From NCBI RefSeq assembly GCF_018271995.1, contig NZ_JAGUCO010000026.1, positions 1 through 64,000 of the forward strand: a stretch of DNA of 64,000 bases, written 5' to 3'. The stretch comes from Carboxylicivirga linearis (GTDB lineage Bacteria > Bacteroidota > Bacteroidia > Bacteroidales > Marinilabiliaceae). Under the pieces are notes generated by a model that saw only the letters and a list, made by a program, of their open reading frames with translations, made no database searches and was not told the DNA's origin. Both the position numbers and the translations under genes were made by a program. Of the stretch, positions 18,195 through 26,009 are shown in pieces (positions within the stretch are counted from its first letter, which is position 1; each line of letters opens with the position of its first letter).

Positions 18195-19433
18195 TTACCC
18201 TTTTGAGTGATAATACAAAGTTGAACGGTTAGTTGCTTTAAACGTTTTTTGAGCAATATCAAGAAGCCCTTCAGCAGAAACAGCTCGATACTTATCTACT
18301 TCGAGGTTGATATTTTCCGCTTTATCCAGAAGTTCAAACTGTGCCAGATTCATAGCTTTATTCAAAAAGTTGATTTCGGAAAATACCAAAGTTGATTCAA
18401 TTTTATTCTTTACTTTTTGAAGTTCATAATCCGATACTTTCTCTGTACTTATTTTATCCAATTCATTATGGATGGCTTGTTCGGCTTGTTCCATACTAGT
18501 AGACGGAAGTAATCGTCCGGTTACAGTATATAAACCCGGATGATGATCACCAGATATATAAGCATTGATATCACTGAATAACTGTTGTTCTTTTATCAGA
18601 CTTTGGATAAGACGTGATGAAGGACCATTGGATAAAACATCAGAAAGCAGGTCGGTTGTGTAGAAATTCTCATCTGTTCTGCTGCCAATATGGTAAACCA
18701 TATGAATCATGTTAGCTGGAACATTTCTTTCTACACTCGTTTTTCGTTCTTCTGTTTGCTCAGGTTCAGCCGGAATCGTTTTTTTATCAATGGTTCTATT
18801 GGGAATGTCACCAAACCACTTGTCTGCCAATTTAAATACATGATCGGGGTCAACATTGCCACTAACTACCATAATGGCGTTATTGGGTGCATAATGACTG
18901 AAAAAGAATTCTTTTACATCATCCAATGTTGCATTTTCGATGTGAGAAATGTCTTTACCAATGGTTGGCCATTGATATGGATGAACCTTGTAAGCCATTG
19001 GACCTACCAATAGGGGAATATCGCCATAAGGCTGATTGAGGTAGCGTTGCTTGTATTCTTCTATAACAACCTTGCGCTGCACTTCCAGGCTTTTTTCTGA
19101 AAAGTCCAGCTCCAGCATTCTATCTGACTCCAACCAAAAACCTGTCTCAAGGTTATCAGCAGGAAGTGTAAGATAATAGTTGGTAACATCATTGTTGGTC
19201 CAGGCATTATTATCTCCACCAACACGTTGTAAAGGTGCATCGTAAGACGGTATGTTTTTACTGCCTCCAAACATTAAATGTTCAAACAAATGAGCAAAGC
19301 CTGTTTTATCGGGATACTCATTTTTTGCACCAACGTTAAATAATATGTTTATGGCTGCCAGAGGAGTGCTGCGGTCAACATGTACAACAACTCGCAAGCC
19401 ATTGTCAAGTGTACGCTTCTCAATGTTTATCAT
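18195..19433 (-). CDS. M16 zinc peptidase, catalytic subunit
   Basis: A 412-residue insulinase-family peptidase with the inverted zinc motif HLFEH (near residue 47, in GFAHLFEHLMFGGSKN) and the downstream third ligand in RKVVIEEYKQRY. It lacks a signal peptide. Its start codon overlaps the stop of the upstream flavoprotein gene (TAATG), so translation is likely coupled. Together with the non-catalytic partner downstream it should form a heterodimer. Confidence 0.92.
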   Translation of the reverse strand: MINIEKRTLDNGLRVVVHVDRSTPLAAINILFNVGAKNEYPDKTGFAHLFEHLMFGGSKNIPSYDAPLQRVGGDNNAWTNNDVTNYYLTLPADNLETGFWLESDRMLELDFSEKSLEVQRKVVIEEYKQRYLNQPYGDIPLLVGPMAYKVHPYQWPTIGKDISHIENATLDDVKEFFFSHYAPNNAIMVVSGNVDPDHVFKLADKWFGDIPNRTIDKKTIPAEPEQTEERKTSVERNVPANMIHMVYHIGSRTDENFYTTDLLSDVLSNGPSSRLIQSLIKEQQLFSDINAYISGDHHPGLYTVTGRLLPSTSMEQAEQAIHNELDKISTEKVSDYELQKVKNKIESTLVFSEINFLNKAMNLAQFELLDKAENINLEVDKYRAVSAEGLLDIAQKTFKATNRSTLYYHSKG

Positions 19434-20386
19434 TAAAATTCGAATCTTATGTTTTTTGCTGCTTCTTGCCGAGTGTGACGATACTCATTTAATAACTCAT
19501 CAAAAATGCTTGCAACAGGTTTTATTTCGTCAATTAATGAGGCTACCTGACCAATTTCTAATTCGCCTTCAATCATATCACCTTCAAAGATTCCTTTTTT
19601 TGCACGACCTTTACCTAGAAGTTTCTGAAGGTCAAGAGTTGACATTCCTTCTTGCTCGGCTTTGAATACCTGATCGAAAAAAGCATTTTTAATTAAGCGG
19701 ACCGGAGCCAGTTTTTTTAGCGAAAGCATGGTACCACCTTCACCAGTTTCAACAATGCATTTTTTAAATTCGGTATGTGCTGATGATTCTTCTGATGCAG
19801 CAAATAACGACCCTATTTGAACACCATCTGCACCCAAAGTCATAGCAGCAAACATTGCTTTGCCTGAGCCAATACCTCCGGCTGCTATTAATGGCAAAGA
19901 GGTTGCTTTTCGAATGTGTGGAATTAATGTTAGGGTTGTTGTTTCTTCGCGTCCATTATGTCCGCCGGCTTCAAATCCTTCGGCAACAATTGCATCAACA
20001 CCTGCATCTTCGCATTTTTTTGCAAAACGCGCATTGGCTATAACATGTACTACTGTCATGCCATTTTCCTTCAACAGGCTTGTCCACTTAGCCGGATTAC
20101 CTGCCGAGGTAAATACAATCTCTACTTTTTCTTCAATTAGAATCTGAATTAATTTATCAATATCAGGATATAGTAATGGAACATTTACGCCCCAAGGCTT
20201 ATTGGTGGCTTGCTTCATCTTTTGAATATGCTCACGCAATACTTCAGGGTACATTGATCCGGCACCTAAAAGTCCTAGTCCACCTTGGTTACTAACAGCT
20301 GAAGCTAACTTCCAGCCACTGCACCATACCATCCCACCTTGAATTATGGGGTATTGTATATTGAATAATTCAGTAATTCGATTCAT
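19433..20386 (-). CDS. FMN enoyl-ACP reductase (FabK) / nitronate monooxygenase-type flavoprotein
   Basis: A 317-residue TIM-barrel flavoprotein. It starts with IQYPIIQGGMVWCSG and has GGLGLLGAGSM, the EGFEAGGHNGRE motif with a His typical of the nitronate monooxygenase/FabK group, and the phosphate-binding IAAGGIGSGKAM and GADGVQIGSLF stretches. FabK catalyses the last step of fatty acid elongation; nitronate monooxygenases oxidise toxic nitronates. The GGHNGRE form is shared by both, so the exact reaction is open. The gene is in an operon after the RlmL-like methyltransferase (22-base gap) and overlaps the M16 gene by one base. Confidence 0.8.
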   Translation of the reverse strand: MNRITELFNIQYPIIQGGMVWCSGWKLASAVSNQGGLGLLGAGSMYPEVLREHIQKMKQATNKPWGVNVPLLYPDIDKLIQILIEEKVEIVFTSAGNPAKWTSLLKENGMTVVHVIANARFAKKCEDAGVDAIVAEGFEAGGHNGREETTTLTLIPHIRKATSLPLIAAGGIGSGKAMFAAMTLGADGVQIGSLFAASEESSAHTEFKKCIVETGEGGTMLSLKKLAPVRLIKNAFFDQVFKAEQEGMSTLDLQKLLGKGRAKKGIFEGDMIEGELEIGQVASLIDEIKPVASIFDELLNEYRHTRQEAAKNIRFEF

Positions 20387-20408
20387 AGTTGATTGAGTGT
20401 GATTTGTC

Positions 20409-21578
20409 TTATTGAGGTCTTCTGCTTCGGTTTATTTTCTTTTTAAACTCTTTCATTTCACCTTCAAACATATCGTAACCTACAAATTTACATTCCAACG
20501 GACCGTTGAATAAGGTGTACTTATGTTGAGGTCTTAACCCAACATGTTTCAGGGCCTCATTGTTCGATGTAATCATCCAACATTGCCAGTTATGGAAATT
20601 CTTTTTCAGATGACTGCCAATTGACTTGTAAAAACCATTGATATCCTCTTTTTGAAGTCGCTCGCCATAAGGAGGGTTAGTAATCATCATACCTCGAGAT
20701 GCATGAGGCATGTGTTCTTTCATATCTGAACGAACAATGCTTATCATACGATTCAAACGGAAATCAAGTGATGTTTTTTTAGCAATATCAACTGCCTGCG
20801 GGTTATTGTCACCACCAACTATTTTGACACGGGGATAGCTGATTTTTTCTTCAGCTTCGCTATAAATCTTATTCCAAAGTATTTTATCGAAATCAGCCCA
20901 TGACATAAAGCCTAACTTTTTGCGTTTAAAGGCAGGAGGCATATCACAAGCCATCATGGCAGCTTCCATTAATATAGTACCGGTTCCACACATAGGGTCG
21001 ATCAATGGAATTTCTTTGTGCCATTTAACCAACTTGAGCATTCCAGCTGCTAATACTTCGTTTAATGGTGCTTTATGACCCGGATCGCGGTAGCCTCTTC
21101 GGTGAAGCGATTCACCAGAGCTATCAAGCGAAATGGTGAACTTGTCTTTGGCTACATGCACATTTATTTGTAGATCTGGATCTTCTACTTTTACTGAAGG
21201 GCGAATGCCTGTACTTTCACGAAACTGATCAACAATGGCATCTTTTGTCTTTAATGCCAGAAATTTGGTGTGTTTGAAAATGTCTCCAGAAGCAACGGCA
21301 TCAATAGCAAAGTTGCTTTTGGTAGTCATGTATTTTGACCAATCAAGCTTTTTTATTTCACTATATAACTCATCCTCATTTTTTGCGGTGAAATTTGCGA
21401 TAGGCACCAATACACGCAGTGCTGTGCGTAAATGCAGGTTGGCCTTGTACAATAGTTCCTTATCGCCCGAGCACGAAACGGCTCTTTTTAACTCAACAAC
21501 GTCCGATGCGCCTAACCCTTTTAGCTCTTCGGCCAATACGCCTTCCAGTCCGTGGAAGGTTTTAATCAATAATTGCAT
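20409..21578 (-). CDS. THUMP-domain RNA guanine-N2 methyltransferase (RlmL N-terminal half type)
   Basis: A 389-residue SAM-dependent RNA methyltransferase. An N-terminal THUMP domain (about residues 1-160; GLEGVLAEELKGLG) is followed by a Rossmann domain with PMCGTGTILMEAAMMACDMPP and the N6/N2 motif TNPPYGERL. E. coli RlmL uses this domain pair to make m2G2445 in 23S rRNA; this protein lacks the RlmK half fused to it in gamma-proteobacteria, as is usual in Bacteroidota. It is first in the operon behind the promoter at 21650-21679. Confidence 0.88.
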   Translation of the reverse strand: MQLLIKTFHGLEGVLAEELKGLGASDVVELKRAVSCSGDKELLYKANLHLRTALRVLVPIANFTAKNEDELYSEIKKLDWSKYMTTKSNFAIDAVASGDIFKHTKFLALKTKDAIVDQFRESTGIRPSVKVEDPDLQINVHVAKDKFTISLDSSGESLHRRGYRDPGHKAPLNEVLAAGMLKLVKWHKEIPLIDPMCGTGTILMEAAMMACDMPPAFKRKKLGFMSWADFDKILWNKIYSEAEEKISYPRVKIVGGDNNPQAVDIAKKTSLDFRLNRMISIVRSDMKEHMPHASRGMMITNPPYGERLQKEDINGFYKSIGSHLKKNFHNWQCWMITSNNEALKHVGLRPQHKYTLFNGPLECKFVGYDMFEGEMKEFKKKINRSRRPQ

Positions 21579-21649
21579 ACCCTAATATCAGTAATAAAGT
21601 AGGAGTGAATTCGTTCCCCCAGATTGTTTCCTCGTTAATTAACAAGCTG

Positions 21650-21679
21650 CAAAGTTACGAATCTTACACTATGTATCAA
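21650..21679 (-). promoter_or_regulatory. Bacteroidota promoter of the methyltransferase-M16 operon
   Basis: On the minus strand, TTG (21679-21677), a 19-base spacer and TAACTTTG (21657-21650) match the TTG-N19-TAnnTTTG consensus exactly. It lies 72 bases upstream of the methyltransferase start and should drive the four-gene operon down to 16911. Confidence 0.75.
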
Positions 21680-21770
21680 ACACAGAATAGTTAATAAGAT
21701 ACAAAAATGAAGCAACTAGCTTATAGTTGTTAGTAGTAAGCAATAAAATATAGTACAACCATCTTGAGTA

Positions 21771-22679
21771 TTAACCTCCCACAATGGCTTCAATGCCATT
21801 ATTTTTGAATATTTGTATACAACGCTCAATCAATTCAGCTGAAGGTTCATGCATGCCTTCTCCATCGTAGGTCGAGCCCAGCTTCAAATGTTTATTCTTA
21901 CCAATATCATGATAGGGAAGAAGATTGACCAGTTTTGAGGGCCATTTAAGTTTGCTTAAAAATTCAGCACTGGCTTTTATGTTTTCTTCATCGGCATTAA
22001 TTCCTTCAATTAAAGGGATGCGAATCCAGAAATCCGAACCTAAATCTGAAAGAAGTTGGATGTTTTTAAGTATTAATTGATTTGAAACACCTGTGTATTT
22101 TTTGTGCTTCTCATCATCCATGTGCTTGAGATCAACCAAAAAAAGTTCTGTCTTTTCGGCAACTTGTTTTACAATTTCAGATCGACTAAACAATGAGGTA
22201 TCTACTACGCGATGAATATGGCGCTGGCCACACTTCTCCAATAATTCAAGAAGCGTTTTGTAATGCATCAGAGGTTCGCCTCCTGAGAAAGTAACTCCAC
22301 CACCTGATTGATCAAAAAAGAGTGATTCACTTTCAATGGTTTTTAATAGCTGGTTGATATCCATCTGTTCGCCACTTATTTCAATGGCCTTAGTTGGGCA
22401 TACTTCGGCGCACTTACCACAGACAGCACATTTGTCCCAATCAGTGATAACCCCATCCGGTGTTAATTGTAAAGCATCATTCGGGCAAACCTCAATACAT
22501 TTTTGTGCTCCTATGCATTTTTGCTTTGAGTACATCTTTTGTGTTTGTGGCGAAATACTTTCGGGGTTGTGACACCATACACAACTTAACGGACAACCTT
22601 TAAAAAAGATGGTTAGTCGAATACCCGGACCATCGTTGATGGCATAGCGTTTAATATCAAAAATAAGGCTGTTACTCAT
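21771..22679 (-). CDS. Glycyl radical enzyme activase (radical SAM)
   Basis: A 302-residue radical SAM protein that installs the glycyl radical on its partner enzyme. The radical SAM cluster motif is GCPLSCVWCHNP (CxxxCxxC), inside the usual GPGIRLTIFFKG context. Two ferredoxin-type clusters follow (CIGAQKCIEVCP and CAVCGKCAEVCP), typical of activases for dehydratase/decarboxylase-type glycyl radical enzymes and absent from plain PflA. The SGGGVTFSGGEP motif is present. I chose the ATG at 22679 because the longer frame (from 22730) would start inside the perfect hairpin at 22725-22766. It is encoded downstream of its partner on the same strand. Confidence 0.9.
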   Translation of the reverse strand: MSNSLIFDIKRYAINDGPGIRLTIFFKGCPLSCVWCHNPESISPQTQKMYSKQKCIGAQKCIEVCPNDALQLTPDGVITDWDKCAVCGKCAEVCPTKAIEISGEQMDINQLLKTIESESLFFDQSGGGVTFSGGEPLMHYKTLLELLEKCGQRHIHRVVDTSLFSRSEIVKQVAEKTELFLVDLKHMDDEKHKKYTGVSNQLILKNIQLLSDLGSDFWIRIPLIEGINADEENIKASAEFLSKLKWPSKLVNLLPYHDIGKNKHLKLGSTYDGEGMHEPSAELIERCIQIFKNNGIEAIVGG

Positions 22680-22724
22680 TGGTTGTTTATGATCAGATAT
22701 GAAAGTGTGGTCAATATAGATGGT

Positions 22725-22766
22725 AGCCAAATCCGCAGTGATGAATTAATTCTTGCGGATTTGGCT
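22725..22766 (-). repeat. Perfect 13-bp inverted repeat between the glycyl radical enzyme and activase genes
   Basis: AGCCAAATCCGCA (22725-22737) and TGCGGATTTGGCT (22754-22766) pair perfectly around a 16-base AT-rich loop. No T-run follows on either strand, so it is not a normal terminator. In the mRNA it would sit about 100 bases after the enzyme's stop codon and about 46 bases before the activase start. Such a stem could protect the upstream message or reduce downstream expression; this is inference. Confidence 0.8.
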
Positions 22767-22866
22767 GTGTATTCTGTTTTTTGAATGTCAGATTAATAGC
22801 CTGTTTTTGTGAATCATGCTCATTAATCTAATTGTCTAATATCTATTCGTCTAAAAATCTATTAAA

Positions 22867-25320
22867 TTAGAACGATTCGTTTTCGGTACGATCAATTACT
22901 TCTTGCTGCAGGTCGGCATTCATATCGTTGAAATAATCGCTGTAACCGGCCATGCGAACCAATAAATCTTTATAATCATCCGGATTCTGCTGAGCCGCAT
23001 ACAGGGTTGCAGTATCCACAATGTTAAACTGAACATGGTGACCACCCAAAGCAAAATAACTTCTGATTAATTGACTCAATTTAGCAATATCCTGATCGCG
23101 TTTTAACAAACTAGGTAAAAAGCGAAGGTTCAACAAGGTTCCTCCTGACATGGTTTGATCCAGCTTGGTAAGGGATTTAACAACCGCTGAAGGTCCGTGC
23201 GTATCAGCTCCGTGAGATGGAGAAGTACCATCGGAAATGGATTTGCCTGCTAATCGACCATTAGGTGTTGCGCCCATCACCTTACCAAAATACACGTGGC
23301 AAGTGGTACTAAGCATATTTAAATAAAACTGCTCACCTTTTGTATTTGGTTTACCATCAATGGCTGTTAATAAATCGGCATAAACACCTAAAGCAATAGT
23401 GTCAGCATACGGATCATCATTACCAAAAAACGGAGTATTGTTCAAAATGGTTTGACGTAGAATTTCTTCGCCCTCAAAATCTTTTGCTACAGCCGTCAGA
23501 ATCTTATCCATATTGAAAGTATTCTTTTCAAAAACATGGTGTTTCAAAACTGATAAACTATCGGTAACAGTACCAAGACCTGTACACTGAATGTAGTTAG
23601 TGTTGTAACGAGGTCCACCGTTGTAATAATCTTTTCCTTTGGAGATACAATCATCAATTACAACCGAAAGAAAAGGTGCTGGTGCATATTTGGCAAACAT
23701 TTGGTCGATGTAGTTACTAACGCGTACCTTCTGATCAACTACAAAATTCAATTGCTTCACAAAGGCTTCGTATAGCTCCTCGTATGATGTAAAATCGCGT
23801 GGATCGCCTGTTTCAATACCTGCTTTTTTGCCTGTAACCGGATCGATACCATTATTTAAAGTTACTTCCAGGATTTTAGGAACGTTGAGGTATCCGGTTA
23901 GCAGGTATGCCTCTTTACCAAAAGCACCTACTTCTATACAACCGCTACATCCACCTTCGCGTGCATCTTTTAATGATTTGCCCTGACGTAATAATTCCTG
24001 TATATAAATATCCGGGTTAAAAACTGAAGGGTATCCATGTCCCTGACGAATAACTTTACATCCTTCTTTTAAGAAACGATCAGGTGTTTTAGAGCTCACG
24101 TGAATGGAACTGCCTGGTTGAAGAATATGCAAATCTTCAATAATTTCAAGCATGATGTAAGAAACTTCATTCACTCCATCCAAACCGTTAGCAGTAACAC
24201 CACCAATATTTATGTTGGTAAAGTCGTTGTATGTGCCACTTTCACGAGCCGTAATTCCTACTTTCGGAGGAGCCGGATGGTTGTTAACTTTGATCCAGAA
24301 ACACGAAAGTAATTCCTTGGCCTCGTCGCGAGTTAAGGTACCTTCAGCAGATTCTTTTTCGAAAAATGGAGCCAGATGCTGATCAAAGTGACCCGGATTC
24401 ATAGCATCCCAGCCATTTAATTCAGTAACCGTGCCCAAATGAACAAACCAATACATCTGAATAGCTTCCCAAAATGTGCGGGGAGCGTTAGCCGGTACCC
24501 AACGACAAACTTCAGCAATTTTTAATAGTTCTGCTTTACGCTTTTCGTTATTTTCTTTGGCCGCGAGTTCTTCGGCTAAGTCGGCATGCCGTGCTGCAAA
24601 TAAAATGGTAGCATCACATGAAATATCCATGGCTTTTAATTGTTCCAATTTATCGGTAGCTTCAATGTCGTTCATAAAATCCAAACGGTCAATTTCTTCA
24701 GCAATGCGAGCTTTGAAATCGTTAAGACCCATTTGGTATATTTTACCGTCAAGCGTGGTGTGTCCAGGTGCGCGTTGTTCCATAAATTCAGTGAATAAAC
24801 CAGCTTCGTATGCTGCTTTCCACTCTTCCGGTACATGGTTGAAAATGCGCTCACGTTGAGTGCGACCTTGCCAGTAAGGGATTACTTCACGTTCATATGT
24901 GTCAATGTCTTCCTGGCTAATAGTGTATCGTTGTAAATCACGCGTGTTTAAAACATGTAAATCTTCAACGCTATGACAGGTTAGTTCCGGAAAAGTTGGG
25001 ACGGCTTTGGGTTTTTCACCTCTTTCTCCTACAATCAATTCATCATCACCCAGATAAATAGTTTTTTTCTTACATATTTCAAGGTAATTGAGGGCGCGTA
25101 ATACCGGAATGGAATATTTTCCGTAGTTCTCTTTGTAAAATTCAGTTTCTATGAGTGCCCGTTCAATAGATAGAGATGGTTCAGTATCAACGGTTAATTG
25201 TCTAAGTCGTTGGATACGTTCATTCATTCCGGGTTTAGAACGGTTTGATTTTTCGCTGTAATAGTTGCCCTCAGAATTAGCATCTCTTTGAGGTGCAATT
25301 GAAGATTGTTTAGTGTTCAT
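22867..25320 (-). CDS. hypD: Glycyl radical enzyme, probable trans-4-hydroxy-L-proline dehydratase
   Basis: An 817-residue glycyl radical enzyme. The thiyl-radical Cys is in GGCSGCIEVGAFGKEAY (Cys461, general base Glu463) and the glycyl loop is RMAGYSDYF (Gly792). The Cys-to-Gly distance of 331 equals that of C. difficile HypD as I recall it (C434, G765), and the surrounding text (NVPKILEVTLNNG, TGDPRDFTSYEELYEAF, MGATPNGRLAGKSISDG) resembles that enzyme more than PFL or choline lyase. HypD dehydrates trans-4-hydroxy-L-proline to pyrroline-5-carboxylate. No proC is adjacent. The first 31 residues are hydrophilic and extra relative to the family; a start at Met32 (25227) is possible. The substrate call is by memory and motif, not search. 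Confidence 0.72.
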   Translation of the reverse strand: MNTKQSSIAPQRDANSEGNYYSEKSNRSKPGMNERIQRLRQLTVDTEPSLSIERALIETEFYKENYGKYSIPVLRALNYLEICKKKTIYLGDDELIVGERGEKPKAVPTFPELTCHSVEDLHVLNTRDLQRYTISQEDIDTYEREVIPYWQGRTQRERIFNHVPEEWKAAYEAGLFTEFMEQRAPGHTTLDGKIYQMGLNDFKARIAEEIDRLDFMNDIEATDKLEQLKAMDISCDATILFAARHADLAEELAAKENNEKRKAELLKIAEVCRWVPANAPRTFWEAIQMYWFVHLGTVTELNGWDAMNPGHFDQHLAPFFEKESAEGTLTRDEAKELLSCFWIKVNNHPAPPKVGITARESGTYNDFTNINIGGVTANGLDGVNEVSYIMLEIIEDLHILQPGSSIHVSSKTPDRFLKEGCKVIRQGHGYPSVFNPDIYIQELLRQGKSLKDAREGGCSGCIEVGAFGKEAYLLTGYLNVPKILEVTLNNGIDPVTGKKAGIETGDPRDFTSYEELYEAFVKQLNFVVDQKVRVSNYIDQMFAKYAPAPFLSVVIDDCISKGKDYYNGGPRYNTNYIQCTGLGTVTDSLSVLKHHVFEKNTFNMDKILTAVAKDFEGEEILRQTILNNTPFFGNDDPYADTIALGVYADLLTAIDGKPNTKGEQFYLNMLSTTCHVYFGKVMGATPNGRLAGKSISDGTSPSHGADTHGPSAVVKSLTKLDQTMSGGTLLNLRFLPSLLKRDQDIAKLSQLIRSYFALGGHHVQFNIVDTATLYAAQQNPDDYKDLLVRMAGYSDYFNDMNADLQQEVIDRTENESF

Positions 25321-25699
25321 TTTGAAATAATAATCGTGTGAAAAGTTGTTGAATAAAAACGCAATATAAGTTCAGGCAGTATGGTTTACTACCTCTCTTC
25401 GTGAGATGTTACCCGACATATACAATCAGGCATTCGAATAATTTCTTGTACGTTTTTACAAACACGATATTAGAATTAGTGGGGTAAAAATACTAAAAAT
25501 GGATTTTTGTTGTTCTCATTATGGGTAAAAAAATCACAAATAAGAATGGGTATAAATTGTTGATATGTTACCAATAGTAGTAGTAAATGTTAATTATAGA
25601 GTGGTTTTAAGGGGGGCTTTTGCTTTTTGTACTTTTATTATTTAACTTATGTCACGATTATTTTAATAGATTAAGCTTTAATTTAATTAAAGAACACCC
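25321..25699. other. Intergenic region upstream of the glycyl radical enzyme gene
   Basis: About 380 bases before the candidate RNA contain no convincing reading frame. I looked for a minus-strand promoter (CAAAnnTA on the plus strand) and found none. The area is AT-rich, with a short ATGT-N6-ACAT palindrome near 25407, and presumably holds the divergent control regions. Confidence 0.4.
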
Positions 25700-25820
25700 T
25701 ATACTACTTGATAGTATAACCAACCTATTCCGAATTCAACTTCTTAACCAGGCAACGGCCTAACCAAATGGAATAGGAGCCCGCCTCAGCGAAACGGTGT
25801 AATGTTGAGGCGGGTTTTTT
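25700..25820 (+). ncRNA. Candidate structured small RNA or leader
   Basis: Four stem-loops lie in 120 bases: ATACTA/TAGTAT (25701-25717), an outer stem CCTATTCC (25724-25731) with GGAATAGG (25770-25777), an inner AGGC-AACG-GCCT hairpin (25750-25761), and an intrinsic terminator. The order fits a short independent RNA or an attenuator-type leader. I matched it to no riboswitch or small RNA family. The next gene on the strand, the patatin, begins 190 bases later with its own possible -7 element. Confidence 0.45.
25780..25820 (+). terminator. Strong intrinsic terminator of the candidate RNA
   Basis: CCCGCCTCA (25780-25788) pairs with TGAGGCGGG (25806-25814) and six T follow. The tail exists only on the plus strand, yet no plus-strand gene precedes it; this is the main support for a small RNA here. 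Confidence 0.88.
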
Positions 25821-25973
25821 ATGCTCTGATCAAAAGGTTTGCAGCAAAAGAGGTGATTTTATTTTTGTTGTCACTCAAACAACAAAAATATAAGTGCCAT
25901 TAGATTAGTTCTTTTTAAAGAAGCAATTAGGATGGAGTAGTCTATTACAACCCGTAAAGTGAAAGATAAATAA

Positions 25974-25981
25974 TATATTTG
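25974..25981 (+). promoter_or_regulatory. Probable -7 element for the patatin gene
   Basis: TATATTTG fits TAnnTTTG and lies 28 bases before the ATG at 26010. No TTG is found at the expected upstream distance. Confidence 0.35.
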
Positions 25982-26009
25982 GTTTGCAACATAACTTAAT
26001 ATCTGAACT

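Noticed and set aside
22867-25320. Bacterial microcompartment encapsulation peptide in the N-terminal extension
   Set aside because: No shell protein or aldehyde dehydrogenase gene is present nearby, and the extension is hydrophilic rather than amphipathic.
25700-25820. Guanidine-II riboswitch or SRP RNA
   Set aside because: The single AACG loop is not flanked by the paired ACGR hairpins of guanidine-II, and the GGAA-capped SRP core is absent.
25861-25889. ATTTTTGTTG/CAACAAAAAT inverted repeat considered as part of the small RNA
   Set aside because: It lies beyond the strong terminator, is only AT-rich, and has no tail; probably a chance repeat.
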